From Halobacteriovoraceae bacterium (GTDB lineage Bacteria > Bdellovibrionota > Bacteriovoracia > Bacteriovoracales > Bacteriovoracaceae): a stretch of 64,000 nucleotides of DNA. Within the stretch, counting starts at the first letter, position 1. Each line of letters starts with the position of its first letter. Under the pieces are notes generated by a model. The model did no database searches and was not told the DNA's origin. It saw only the letters and a list, made by a program, of their open reading frames with translations. Position numbers and translations under genes: made by a program. Below are positions 36,797 to 45,949 of the stretch, in pieces. Location: assembly GCA_002707495.1 (NCBI GenBank), contig PAMZ01000004.1, positions 1-64,000 of the forward strand, read 5' to 3'.

Positions 36797-37932
36797 TTTC
36801 TAACTTTTATAGGGCTTTTATTTTTAATATTTTGGATGTCGTTTTTAATCTGTTTTTGATTCGAATGCGAAAAAATACTGTATCCGACATCTTCGCCCAC
36901 TCCTTCACGAGATTTTATTTTTTGACCTACAACTACCTTGAATTTACTTTGAATATGCGACAAAGCCGAAACATCATCTATTCGTGTGACTTCACCTTCT
37001 CCAGGGTGATAGATAAGACATCCAGCATATGCCTCTGATTTTATGGGGAAGTCGAATGCAAGTCCAAGCTCTATGCTCGCAAATGCAAGCCAAGGGTCAA
37101 AATCATAAGCATCTTTTAAAAGCCTCATGATATATCCACCTGGAGGTCTAAGGGCAATTTCTCCAAAAAGCAGTCCTGATTTCGATTGATAAAACTCCAT
37201 ATGAGTCATTCCCCATGATATTTTTAAACTTTTAATAACTTTTTCGTTGAGTTCTAAGATTTTCTGAGTGGTTTCTTTATCAAAATTCGCTGGAAGTATA
37301 TTGGAGTATTTTTTATCGAAATATTCTGTAATATTTGTAAAGAGTATCTTCCCATCTTGGATAAAAGATTCAATGCTTCCCTCAGAGCCCTCAATGAATT
37401 TTTCAAAAATAAGATTGCGATTATTTATTCTTTCTAGATCTTTTTTTGACTGAATGATTTGAATTCCTCTACCACCTGAGTTGTCTATCTCTTTAGCAAC
37501 CATGGGGTATCCTATTTCGCTAGCTAATTGGTTGATTAATTCTTGATTGTTTTTAAAATCCTCAGAAAGAATAAAGGGAGTCATTGGTATCTCAAACTTT
37601 CGAAGATATGATTTCATTTCAGATTTCAAAGCGCATTTTTTAATGACACTATGAACAGATAATCGACAGGCTAAATGTCTTCTAAGAAAGCTAGCTGATA
37701 AGACAGCAGATTCTATAGTAGCAATGACGTGAGTTGGTTTTATGTTTAGGTCTTTTGCGACACTTTCAAGCTCTGATTTTCTTAGGGGGAATTTCTTAAC
37801 CTGAATGATTTGAGCTCTTTTTGGGGGGAACTTTATAGGCTGGTTCACTAAGAGCGTGTAGGGCACATCGAGTTTTTCAAGTGCTTTATTCAATCCCTGT
37901 CTGTTTCCCAAAACGAGTACCTGCATGCCCAT
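36793..37932 (-). CDS. ATP-grasp enzyme of unknown substrate
   Basis: The 379-aa protein has a pre-ATP-grasp domain (VLVLGNRQGLNKALEKLDVPYTLLV) and an ATP-grasp core. The lysine/glycine loop is MVAKEIDNSGGRGIQII, the adenine-side strand FEKFIEGSEGSIESFI and the metal-binding stretch FGEIALRPPGGYIM. It resembles carboxylate-amine ligases of the BL00235/PurK-like type, which make amide or acyl-phosphate-derived bonds. The substrate cannot be deduced. Two start codons (37932, 37926) are equally possible. Two further ATP-grasp genes are in the window. Confidence 0.78.
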   Translation of the reverse strand: MGMQVLVLGNRQGLNKALEKLDVPYTLLVNQPIKFPPKRAQIIQVKKFPLRKSELESVAKDLNIKPTHVIATIESAVLSASFLRRHLACRLSVHSVIKKCALKSEMKSYLRKFEIPMTPFILSEDFKNNQELINQLASEIGYPMVAKEIDNSGGRGIQIIQSKKDLERINNRNLIFEKFIEGSEGSIESFIQDGKILFTNITEYFDKKYSNILPANFDKETTQKILELNEKVIKSLKISWGMTHMEFYQSKSGLLFGEIALRPPGGYIMRLLKDAYDFDPWLAFASIELGLAFDFPIKSEAYAGCLIYHPGEGEVTRIDDVSALSHIQSKFKVVVGQKIKSREGVGEDVGYSIFSHSNQKQIKNDIQNIKNKSPIKVRN

Positions 37933-37998
37933 ATCTTATCAAAATTTCGCTTTGCTTGAAGAAAGAATACGGATATTTTAGAAGGAGAAGGAAGTGCT

Positions 37999-39315
37999 AT
38001 GAAAAAAATGGTTAAAAACCTAGCAATCTGCTTGGTCTTTGTGGTTTTTGTCAGTTGTTTTAAGGCAGAGAAGACATTTGAGACTGCGCATAAACTTTGT
38101 GAAAATCCAACTGAGCTGAGAAAATGTCCCGATGTTAAAGGAAAAATTATCTTACCCAGAAATTATCCTGCTCGCTCTATATATGTAGGATTTTCTAACG
38201 ATAAATACCATCTCGATTTTCTAGATCAATTGATCTCCCTTGTAAGTCAGTTAGAAACTAAGCCGATGCTTAATATACTTGTTCCTAGGCTAGAGGATAT
38301 TGAAGCTTATGATCAGCTGAAAAAATATTTTAATGATACCTATCAATTGATAAACCTTATTCCGACATCTTCAAATGAGACAGTTTGGGCACAAGATTAT
38401 ATGGAAGTTCTTTTGGATACTAAGTCAGGCAAAAGTGAGATTATTAATTTACCGTACTTTGGAAGGGAAGGAGACTATATTCCAATTTCAGTGGGGTTAA
38501 GCTGTCAGAAAAACATGATAGATCAACCACTCTATCCCACTAATGCTCCTCTGCCAGGAAATGGAGATTACGGTGGAAATATTGATGCTTTGACTTCAAA
38601 AGTCGTTATGTTAGGAAACAATATGACCAATCAGACTTATGAATTGATTGAAAAATCTTCAGTGCAAAAAATAGTCGAGGTAAATGTTGAATGGTTAGAG
38701 ACAGGACACGTTGACGAAATAATTACAACGCTTCCGCTTGAAAAAAATGCATCAGACTGTGACCAAGCTCTACTAGTTGCTTCTCCCAAGGTAGCACTGG
38801 ATATTGTTCAAAATAAAACGAAGGATCTAACATCCTTTAGCTCTGAATTTAAACCATTTTATGTTGATAATTTGGTATGGCCTTCTAGAGATAAGTGTTT
38901 ACTTTTTAATAACCAAAAAGATCCTGACTGCATAGAATTCACCAAGGTCAATCTTTGGTACGAGCGAATTATTCAAAAAAGTTTAGATAAAGTCCAAAAC
39001 TTGATTCAAGCTGAACATGGATGCAGATTAAAGGAAATTCATTTTCCTCAGCTTTTCATTCCTTTAGAAAAGGCGCAAGAGTATGGTCTCTATGAAGATC
39101 GTGCTGTCCCTCTCAATCCAAATGCAGTTAATAATATATTTTTCTATCCCTATCTTGTTCTGCCTCAGCAGGAGTTTGAACCTTTTCAATCTGACATAGA
39201 AATGAAATTAAAAAATCTACCTCACAAAATTGAGTATACTAATTCTAAGTTTGTTCATGAGTTGAATGGAGGTATACATTGTGCTACGAATATTTCCTAT
39301 GCTTGTACGCCTTAG
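37999..39315 (+). CDS. Protein-arginine deiminase family lipoprotein
   Basis: The 438-aa protein has lipobox FVSC (Cys20) and the catalytic constellation of the PAD/agmatine-deiminase superfamily: Asp133 in WAQDYMEV, NGDYGGN, His237 and Asp239 in GHVDE, and the nucleophile Cys428 in GGIHCATN. The WLETGHVDE and IHCATN forms are closest to the C-terminal catalytic domain of animal PADs, which convert peptidyl-arginine to citrulline. Export as a lipoprotein points to substrates outside the cytoplasm, possibly prey or environmental proteins. A strong aaggagaagg site precedes the ATG. Confidence 0.82.
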   Translation: MKKMVKNLAICLVFVVFVSCFKAEKTFETAHKLCENPTELRKCPDVKGKIILPRNYPARSIYVGFSNDKYHLDFLDQLISLVSQLETKPMLNILVPRLEDIEAYDQLKKYFNDTYQLINLIPTSSNETVWAQDYMEVLLDTKSGKSEIINLPYFGREGDYIPISVGLSCQKNMIDQPLYPTNAPLPGNGDYGGNIDALTSKVVMLGNNMTNQTYELIEKSSVQKIVEVNVEWLETGHVDEIITTLPLEKNASDCDQALLVASPKVALDIVQNKTKDLTSFSSEFKPFYVDNLVWPSRDKCLLFNNQKDPDCIEFTKVNLWYERIIQKSLDKVQNLIQAEHGCRLKEIHFPQLFIPLEKAQEYGLYEDRAVPLNPNAVNNIFFYPYLVLPQQEFEPFQSDIEMKLKNLPHKIEYTNSKFVHELNGGIHCATNISYACTP

Positions 39316-39453
39316 CTTTGTCCTGGTAATCGTCTTTTTCTAGTAAGAGTTTATTTTGTGTAGAATTCTTCACATTTTCTAATCCACTAAAAAACCATTG
39401 GAATTACTAAAACTGCTATCCTAATAACACCATTAAGATAGGAGGTGGTTAAT

Positions 39454-40344
39454 ATGGATTCAGAAGACAAAGTGTTAAATATGAACACTCCTGAAGAGGA
39501 AATTACCACCTCTAGATCCATTGAGCGGCTACAGGAAGATCAAGAATATGTTTCTGTCATTGTGAAAAGAAATGATGAGGCAGTCAGGCATCCAGATGAT
39601 ATTTTAGAAAAAGCCATTGAAGAGGGGGTTGAGCAACATCAAAGATCTAGCGCTTCTCTGTTTCTTTCTGCTTTGGCGGCAGGGCTAATATTAGGTTTTG
39701 CTGGAATGTGTGTGGCACTAGTTCATAGCATTATACCTGATGGCTTAGGATTTCCACTGAAAAGAGTTGCAGTGGCTTTAGTATATCCGCTTGGATTCAT
39801 TATTTGTATTATGAGTGGAACACAGCTTTTCACCGAGCAAACAGCAACGGCTGTTTATCCGGTTTTAGATAAGAGATCAAAGATTAAAAGCTTAATTATG
39901 CTTTGGATCCTTGTTTTAGCCGGTAATTTAGTAGGAACATTTATCAGTTCAGTTTTAATCTATCAGTCAGAAACGGTCATTGCTGCCAGTTCAGGTTTCA
40001 TGGAGGTATTTGACCATTTAATAAGCTTCTCTTCTGGTGAAGTCTTTATGAGTGCAATCTTAGCTGGCTGGTTGATGGCTCAAGGTGGCTGGTTAGTAAT
40101 GGCCACACCTCCAGCGAGTAGTCAGATTATCTGTATTTACATAGTGACCTTCGTGATTGGATTAGGAGGATTACATCATTCAATTGCTGGGTCGGCAGAA
40201 ATTTTCAGTGGCTTATTGCACACGGGAGCAGCTGAATATAGAGATGCATTTCGTTTTTTGGTCATGGCAATCATTGGTAATTTGATTGGAGGAAGTTTTT
40301 TTGTAGGAGTTTTGAATTACGGACATATAAGAAAAGCACAATAG
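39454..40344 (+). CDS. Formate/nitrite transporter (FNT) family channel, YfdC-like
   Basis: The 296-aa protein has an acidic cytoplasmic N-terminus (about 1-65) ending in DILEKAIEEGVEQHQRSS, then six hydrophobic helices with FNT features (FIICIMSGTQLFTEQTA, GNLVGTFISSVL and the central LGGLHHSIAGSAEIF). The long N-terminus and second signature resemble YfdC-type FNT members rather than FocA or NirC. It would conduct small monovalent anions or weak acids. The ATG at 39454 is correctly spaced from aggagg (39440-39445). It heads a co-directional block. Confidence 0.83.
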   Translation: MDSEDKVLNMNTPEEEITTSRSIERLQEDQEYVSVIVKRNDEAVRHPDDILEKAIEEGVEQHQRSSASLFLSALAAGLILGFAGMCVALVHSIIPDGLGFPLKRVAVALVYPLGFIICIMSGTQLFTEQTATAVYPVLDKRSKIKSLIMLWILVLAGNLVGTFISSVLIYQSETVIAASSGFMEVFDHLISFSSGEVFMSAILAGWLMAQGGWLVMATPPASSQIICIYIVTFVIGLGGLHHSIAGSAEIFSGLLHTGAAEYRDAFRFLVMAIIGNLIGGSFFVGVLNYGHIRKAQ

Positions 40345-40379
40345 CATAAGTAGATTATTAACTAACAAAGGAGGAAAGT

Positions 40380-41474
40380 ATGGCATTGTCGTACAAAGTA
40401 AAAACAAAAACAAAAGCTAAGCCAAACAAAAAAATGTTAGGCTTATATACCTACACAACCCCTAATATTGTAGTGGTAGGGGATAAAAAATTAAGGTCTC
40501 AAATGGACACTTTTGAGCAAAATTTTAATGTAGATTTGGTTTTTGTTAAACCAAAACATCTTCCCAAAGTTATAGGTAAGCAAACCATAGCTGTCGTCAT
40601 TGACGAAAAAAAACTGGGGAGAAAATCCAAAATATATACTGAGACAGTATTAGCAAACTATAAGATGACTCCCGTTTTTTTTCTAGCGAGAAAAGCTCGA
40701 AAAGATAATACTTACCAATTAATGTACGAAAAAGGTGTTTATGGGGTTGTGGACTGGCCTAATCAGTCCGAAATCTTACCAAGTTTAATAGTTGAAGCTT
40801 TAAAGCCTCACCCTAAAGCTAATGGTAAATCTAAAGGCGATGATCAACTTTCAGAAATCGTAAAAGCCATTCTAACTGTTTCTGGAGGGTATAAAAATAT
40901 TGAAGTCAAAGTTATAGATGGATTTGTTTTTCTCTCAGGAAGAGCAAGCTCAGCCTTTGAAAGAAAATATATTGAAGAACAAGTGAGTGAAGTTTTAGGA
41001 GTCAAAAAATTGATTACTAAAGACCTCCGTATCCAAGCTGATGAAGTTATGTCAGATAGAGAATTAGAAAGGAGAATTACCCTATTTATAGGAACGATGC
41101 TCTCTGAAGAAAAAAGAACTCTCTCAGCGATAGTCAGAGATCAGAAGGTAAAAATAATGGGAGCTGCAAAAGATAAAGATATTGTTGATAGTGTAGTCAA
41201 TTTTGCAGAAAAGCTACCCGGAGTCCTAGAAGTAATTAACGATGTAAAACTTACCACAGCCGTCGTGAGCAAGAATTCAATGTTGGCCAAAAACCTAGAG
41301 GCGAAGGCTAAGAATTTGTTTGATGGTGTTAAACATATATCAATTAAGTTGTATGGCGATTTTGCTGAGGTTTCCGGAGTTGTTGGCATGCGGGATGATA
41401 GAAAGCTTATTGAACGATACTTACTTCAAGTTCTCCCGGTTAAGTCTGTCATCAATAAGATGTCAATAAAGTAG
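40380..41474 (+). CDS. Pseudo-receiver plus BON-domain protein
   Basis: The 364-aa protein lacks a signal peptide. Residues about 20-148 look like a response-regulator receiver (NIVVVGDKKLR, AVVIDEK at the phospho-Asp position, PVFFLARKA) but lack the usual acidic pair and the final Lys. About 155-364 contain two or three BON repeats (IEVKVIDGFVFLSGRAS, VRDQKVKIMGAAKDKD, IKLYGDFAEVSGVVG), which bind lipid or membrane surfaces. It could sense membrane state from the cytoplasm. The ribosome site aaaggagg precedes the ATG. The combination is uncommon. Confidence 0.7.
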   Translation: MALSYKVKTKTKAKPNKKMLGLYTYTTPNIVVVGDKKLRSQMDTFEQNFNVDLVFVKPKHLPKVIGKQTIAVVIDEKKLGRKSKIYTETVLANYKMTPVFFLARKARKDNTYQLMYEKGVYGVVDWPNQSEILPSLIVEALKPHPKANGKSKGDDQLSEIVKAILTVSGGYKNIEVKVIDGFVFLSGRASSAFERKYIEEQVSEVLGVKKLITKDLRIQADEVMSDRELERRITLFIGTMLSEEKRTLSAIVRDQKVKIMGAAKDKDIVDSVVNFAEKLPGVLEVINDVKLTTAVVSKNSMLAKNLEAKAKNLFDGVKHISIKLYGDFAEVSGVVGMRDDRKLIERYLLQVLPVKSVINKMSIK

Positions 41475-41523
41475 ATAAAGAGAAAATGAGTCGTTATGGA
41501 ATCAATAGAGAAAAGGAGTAAAC

Positions 41524-42003
41524 ATGAAAACACAAATAAGAGCTTTATTTAAGCACAAGGAAGAAGCCGTGATGTCATGTCACAAGCTTCGAAACAAATT
41601 AAAGCTAAGAAAAGAGGCAGCGAAAATTGATGATATTAGTAATGAACATAAAACTCTGGTCATGAATAGGATCGACCCTCAAGCGGCAACAAAATTATCC
41701 CTTTTTTTTGCCATATTAGGAGCGGTTATCGGTGTTATATTTGGGACTCTTTTACAACAATCTTCTCAATTTTCTGAAGGTCTAGCAGGATTCTCTTTTG
41801 CAATGATTTTTGCGATGAGTGTTTGTGGGTTAGGAGCCGGTGCCACTCTCTATTTTGTAAAACGCGAGGGCGTAGTGCCACTAGGGGAAGAAGACCTTAT
41901 AGGAGAAGCGGCAGTTGTGACCGTTCAATGTGATATTGAAAAAATGAAAACTGCTGAACAAATACTCCTTAAAAACAATGCTGATCGCGTCCTAGTGTCC
42001 TAG
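41524..42003 (+). CDS. Two-helix membrane protein, stress-type
   Basis: The 159-aa protein has a cytoplasmic N-terminal domain, two adjacent membrane helices (about 60-80 and 92-112, rich in Gly/Ala and small residues), and a C-terminal soluble part with EAAVVTVQCDIEKMKTAEQILLKNNADRVLVS. The shape resembles DUF1269/YflT-type stress membrane proteins in which a ferredoxin-like half is split by two helices. I do not recognise it more precisely. It ends the FNT-BON-membrane trio and is followed by an 11-base perfect hairpin. Confidence 0.6.
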   Translation: MKTQIRALFKHKEEAVMSCHKLRNKLKLRKEAAKIDDISNEHKTLVMNRIDPQAATKLSLFFAILGAVIGVIFGTLLQQSSQFSEGLAGFSFAMIFAMSVCGLGAGATLYFVKREGVVPLGEEDLIGEAAVVTVQCDIEKMKTAEQILLKNNADRVLVS

Positions 42004-42030
42004 ATTTCAGGAGCTTTATGCTCCTGAAAT
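42004..42030 (+). terminator. Perfect 11-bp hairpin without T tract
   Basis: The stem atttcaggagc/gctcctgaaat (42004-42014 and 42020-42030) with a five-base loop, tttat, starts right after the stop codon. No T run follows, so it may be a weak or rho-assisted terminator, or a 3' stabiliser that lets some transcription continue into the ATPase gene. Confidence 0.5.
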
Positions 42031-42082
42031 GCATGACGCAGCGAAGGGCGCTCTCCCAAATTCTAGCTATTTGTAACAATTT

Positions 42083-45000
42083 TTGATAAAAATTATAATA
42101 GTGAAATACTTTATTTTTATCCTGTTATTGTTGAGTTCATACTCATTTTCTTTTGCAAAAACTTGTGATCGAGAACAAACGTTAAAAAGCTATCATCAAT
42201 CTTTTGAAAATTTAAATTTGCAAAAACAACAAGTCCAGGCTGTTCTCAAAGGAGAGGTGGTAGAAGAGTTCTCTCCCTCAATACTTTTTGGGCATGATTT
42301 TTCACTGGATCAGACAGAATCTAAAATTGTAAGTTTAAATAAAGTGAAAGTTGAGAAGCAAAGCATCTCGTTAGAACATGAGACGCTTTACCAGTGCCTT
42401 GAAGAACTTAAATTAAATAAGAGGGCCCAGAATTTTCAAAATCTTTCAGCCGAAGTTTTAGATTTAAAGATCGAATTTTTACTACGAAATAAGAAACTGG
42501 GAGATACACTTCGGAATAAAGAGAGTGGGGAGAATTCACTTCCTGGGTTAAGGGAAAAGTTAGACCAAGATAACTCTGAAACGAGACAGTTAAAAAAAGA
42601 ACTTGAAATAAAGCTTATCGAAAATACTTCAGAATCCTCTAAGGAGAAGAGTGTCGTTAAAAGAGAAAGTCTCTCTTTTAAAAATGAATTAACCAGGATT
42701 AAAATTGAGCTGCTAGACGCGAGATTAACTGCAAATAAGGCGTTAGAGAATAGAATTAAAGTATTTGAAGGGTATAATACTAAGCTTTTGGAGTTAGCTT
42801 CAGAGATTAAAAAATCTGCTAAGCTTGAATCAAATTTCTTTTTGGTTGAAGACCTATGGCTAAAGCTTGCCAAAGAGAACTATTACGACATCATTTTTAA
42901 AGAAAATTCTCTTAATCTTCCTGCTATCCCTAACTTCCCTAAAGGAGAAAACTTTCAAACAGAAGAAATTAAGGAAATCTATCAAGAGCTTCAAGTTTTA
43001 AAAGTTGAAATTTTAAAAGGACATACCCAAAAGAAAACTCAAGAAATTAAACTCCTTAACAAATTGGTTACAAACTCAAATTCAATTCGAGCAAGTTATT
43101 ATCAGGAGCTGGGGCATGGTTATTTTTTTGGATCCTTAGGGGATTTGAAGTCCTACATGTTACTCAAAAATGAAGTGACAGCCGCTCCCTTAAGAGTTTT
43201 GAGCTATGTTTACAAAAAATATCTCTATATAGCTGAAAAAATAAAGTTAGGAAAAGAGGGGTATGTTGATATATTTGGACACCTCATCGTCTTGGTACTT
43301 CTCGTCGTTTTATTTTTTACGTTGAAAATTGTGTTCGCTAGAACAGAAGATAAGCTGGATAGTTGGTTTAGATCCATTTTTAAGGCTTTACCTAATCTAT
43401 TTATTTTAAGAAAAGCCTATTCTTTTTGGGTAAAAATGAAAGAGATTACCGTTCCTTGCCTATGGTATGGGGTGCTAGGAGTTCTAGAGGATATTGAGTA
43501 TTTTGATGATGTTTATCTTGTGATTGAACTTCTCCAAGTGTTCTTAGGAGGGCAAATTTTACAAGTCTTAGTGACTAAGTTTTTAGGGGCGGTGTCTCGA
43601 TTAGACACAGGGAATTTTCAAGTTTTCAAGAAGAAAGCTAGTGAGACTTCTATCCGCTTTAAGAATATTTATTTGTTCTATTTCACGGCCCTAATTCTTA
43701 TTGAAGTGACGGTTGGTAAAGTCTATCTCTATACAGTCGTATACTATATTGTCTTATTCTATTCTTTGATCCAATTCGTTAAAGAGTCAGCTCGTTGGGA
43801 AAGTGAGTTTATAAAGTATGCTGAAAAAAGATTTTCGGGGGTACTTGTTGAAGGCTATGGCCGGCTTACCAATTTTCTTCCTAAGAAGTTTAATGCCGCA
43901 TTATTTTTAATTTTTATTTGGGTATTACAGGTCTTCAACCTTTTTGTCAGTTTAACAGAAAACTTAGAAATCTCTAAAAAAATATCTGCTAATCTTTTTA
44001 AAAAACAAATTGAGAAGGTAGAGGCTGACTCCGAACAAGAAAATTTAATTCCTGAAAGTTATAAAGAACTTTTCTCTCCTCGAAGTATTGAGACTGACGA
44101 GGAGTATGTCGAAAATGGCTATAAAATAGAAGAAAAAGTATTAGCCGAAATTGATGAATGGAGGGAAGGAAAAAATGACGAACATTCTCTGGTCTTGTTT
44201 GGAGATAAGGGGATAGGTAAAACAACCTTGCTAAAAAAAGTAGAACGAGAACTTGGAGCGAAGGAAGATATTGCGACTATCTATTGTAAAGTTCCGTCAA
44301 AGCTTACACAGAAGGCAGACCTCTATAAGTTTTTAGGAGAGCTGTTGGGAGATCAGGATGAAAACTTCGATATCTATCGCACCGACAAACGCTTAGAACG
44401 AAGGACGGTAGTCATATTAGATGAAGCTCAAAATGTTTATTTGTCTCAGACAGGTGGATTTGATGCTTATTATGGCCTGATGAATATCCTGAATATGAAT
44501 ACTGACAATATTTATTGGATAATGTCATTTAATAAGTATTCTTGGCTCTATCTCGACAGAGCATTTGGTAGAACTAAATTTGTACGTAATGTATTTGAAG
44601 TACAAGGCTGGTCCGATACAAAAATTAAGGAACTTATTGTAAAACGGCATGAGAAATCTCACTTTAGGTTATCTTATGATCTTTTGATCAATGCTACTCG
44701 ATCTCAAGATGAAATTGATCGCTATGCTTCGGTAGAATCTAAGTTCTTTAAGCTCATTTGGGAGCTCTCTCGTGGGAACCCTAGAGCGGCATTATTTCTA
44801 TGGAAATCTGCACTCTCTAGGAAGAGCACTCACAGTTTAAATGTCAACGTTCCTAGGGCAATAGAATTGGACGGGATAGAAAAGCTTCCAGATGATTTAT
44901 TATTTGTGATAGCAGAGGTCCTAAAACACGAAAACCTCTCAACCAGTGAAATTGAACGCACAACTAACCTTCAGAAAGGAATTGTTAGATATGCTCTAAA

Positions 45001-45121
45001 ACTAGGCTTAGAGCGAAAATACTTTTTTAAAGATGAGCGCAATCGCTATATGATAGAGATTTCTACTCAGTACGGATTAATCAAATACCTTAGACTAAAG
45101 AATTTTATATATGGAAGCTAA
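42083..45121 (+). CDS. Large membrane AAA/STAND-type ATPase with periplasmic coiled coil
   Basis: The 1012-aa protein has a signal peptide (ending SFSFAKT), a long charged coiled-coil region (about 30-385), four or more membrane segments (near 395-420, 455-505, 535-580 and 612-632) and a C-terminal cytoplasmic ATPase. Walker A is GDKGIGKTT near 707 and Walker B is TVVILDEAQ near 775, with a sensor-like IMSFNKYSWLY and a terminal winged-helix-like part (LSTSEIERTTNLQKGIVRYAL). The coiled-coil/membrane layout recalls MscK-type channels lacking the channel domain, which the next gene supplies. TTG 42083 and GTG 42101 both lack a ribosome site. Confidence 0.75.
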   Translation: MIKIIIVKYFIFILLLLSSYSFSFAKTCDREQTLKSYHQSFENLNLQKQQVQAVLKGEVVEEFSPSILFGHDFSLDQTESKIVSLNKVKVEKQSISLEHETLYQCLEELKLNKRAQNFQNLSAEVLDLKIEFLLRNKKLGDTLRNKESGENSLPGLREKLDQDNSETRQLKKELEIKLIENTSESSKEKSVVKRESLSFKNELTRIKIELLDARLTANKALENRIKVFEGYNTKLLELASEIKKSAKLESNFFLVEDLWLKLAKENYYDIIFKENSLNLPAIPNFPKGENFQTEEIKEIYQELQVLKVEILKGHTQKKTQEIKLLNKLVTNSNSIRASYYQELGHGYFFGSLGDLKSYMLLKNEVTAAPLRVLSYVYKKYLYIAEKIKLGKEGYVDIFGHLIVLVLLVVLFFTLKIVFARTEDKLDSWFRSIFKALPNLFILRKAYSFWVKMKEITVPCLWYGVLGVLEDIEYFDDVYLVIELLQVFLGGQILQVLVTKFLGAVSRLDTGNFQVFKKKASETSIRFKNIYLFYFTALILIEVTVGKVYLYTVVYYIVLFYSLIQFVKESARWESEFIKYAEKRFSGVLVEGYGRLTNFLPKKFNAALFLIFIWVLQVFNLFVSLTENLEISKKISANLFKKQIEKVEADSEQENLIPESYKELFSPRSIETDEEYVENGYKIEEKVLAEIDEWREGKNDEHSLVLFGDKGIGKTTLLKKVERELGAKEDIATIYCKVPSKLTQKADLYKFLGELLGDQDENFDIYRTDKRLERRTVVILDEAQNVYLSQTGGFDAYYGLMNILNMNTDNIYWIMSFNKYSWLYLDRAFGRTKFVRNVFEVQGWSDTKIKELIVKRHEKSHFRLSYDLLINATRSQDEIDRYASVESKFFKLIWELSRGNPRAALFLWKSALSRKSTHSLNVNVPRAIELDGIEKLPDDLLFVIAEVLKHENLSTSEIERTTNLQKGIVRYALKLGLERKYFFKDERNRYMIEISTQYGLIKYLRLKNFIYGS

Positions 45122-45926
45122 TACAGATTTATCATTGCTCATTTTTGATTTTTTCAAGATAGACAAAGTCGTTCTCTTTATCTTTTTGCTATTTTGTATC
45201 TTCACAATGGTAAAAATTGTTTCTATTTGGTCAGTGAAGATTCAAGAAAAATTTTCTTCTAAAAGACTTATTATTTTACAGATTACTACTGTATTTACGT
45301 TTATTTCCTATCTCGTAGGAACTTTGGGTATTTTCTACTATGTTTTCCAGCCGAGTAAGGAGTTCCTGGTTGCCATTGGGGGATCGGCTGCTGTGGCCAT
45401 TGGTTTTGCTTTAAAAGACTTAGTTGGCTCCATGATTGCTGGGTTTATCTTACTATTTGATAGACCTTTTCAAGTCGGTGATAGAGTGAGCTTTGCTGGT
45501 GAATATGGTGAAATTAAGAGTATAGGTCTTAGGTCTGTTAGACTTCAGACACTAGATGATAACTTGGTAACAATTCCAAACTCAAAATTTCTCACCGATA
45601 CTGTCGCTAGTGGAAATAGTGGGGCACTAGATATGATGGTTGTCGTACCATTTTATCTTTCGATTTATCAAAGTCTAGAACAGGTGAGGGAGCTTTTGCA
45701 TGAAGTTGTTATTACAAGTCGCTATGTTTATCTTGAAAAGCCGGTCTCGATTACTTTTGAGGAGGTTTCCTTGAGTAATACTTTTGTCATAAAAGCTAAT
45801 GTTAAGGCTTATGTTTTAGATGTAAAATATGAAAAATCACTTTTAACGGATGTGACTTCGAGAGGAAATAAAATACTAAATGAAAATAAGATTCAAAGGC
45901 CTGTGACAAATGTTCAGAATGTATAA
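45111..45926 (+). CDS. MscS-family mechanosensitive channel
   Basis: The 271-aa protein has two N-terminal membrane helices, the pore helix (GGSAAVAIGFALKDLVGSMIAGFILLFDRPFQVGD), and the MscS beta domain with GEYGEIKSIGLRSVRLQTLDDNLVTIPNS. A shortened C-terminal cytoplasmic domain follows. It would open on membrane tension to release solutes. The gene starts 11 bases inside the end of the ATPase gene, implying coupled translation and probably a physical complex. Confidence 0.88.
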   Translation: MEANTDLSLLIFDFFKIDKVVLFIFLLFCIFTMVKIVSIWSVKIQEKFSSKRLIILQITTVFTFISYLVGTLGIFYYVFQPSKEFLVAIGGSAAVAIGFALKDLVGSMIAGFILLFDRPFQVGDRVSFAGEYGEIKSIGLRSVRLQTLDDNLVTIPNSKFLTDTVASGNSGALDMMVVVPFYLSIYQSLEQVRELLHEVVITSRYVYLEKPVSITFEEVSLSNTFVIKANVKAYVLDVKYEKSLLTDVTSRGNKILNENKIQRPVTNVQNV

Positions 45927-45949
45927 AGTTTACCTGCAAGGAATATAAT

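Noticed and set aside
36832-37453. Open frames on the plus strand inside the ATP-grasp gene
   Set aside because: They lie wholly within an intact gene with clear ATP-grasp motifs on the other strand and show no motif or ribosome site.
37999-39315. Agmatine deiminase as identity of this gene
   Set aside because: The GHVDE and GGIHCATN forms, the lipobox and the N-terminal extension fit protein-arginine deiminase better, though they are the same superfamily.
42071-42099. TTGTAA-17-TATAAT promoter-like pair right at the ATPase start
   Set aside because: If functional, transcription would begin inside the signal peptide of the only plausible start. It is more likely chance in AT-rich DNA.
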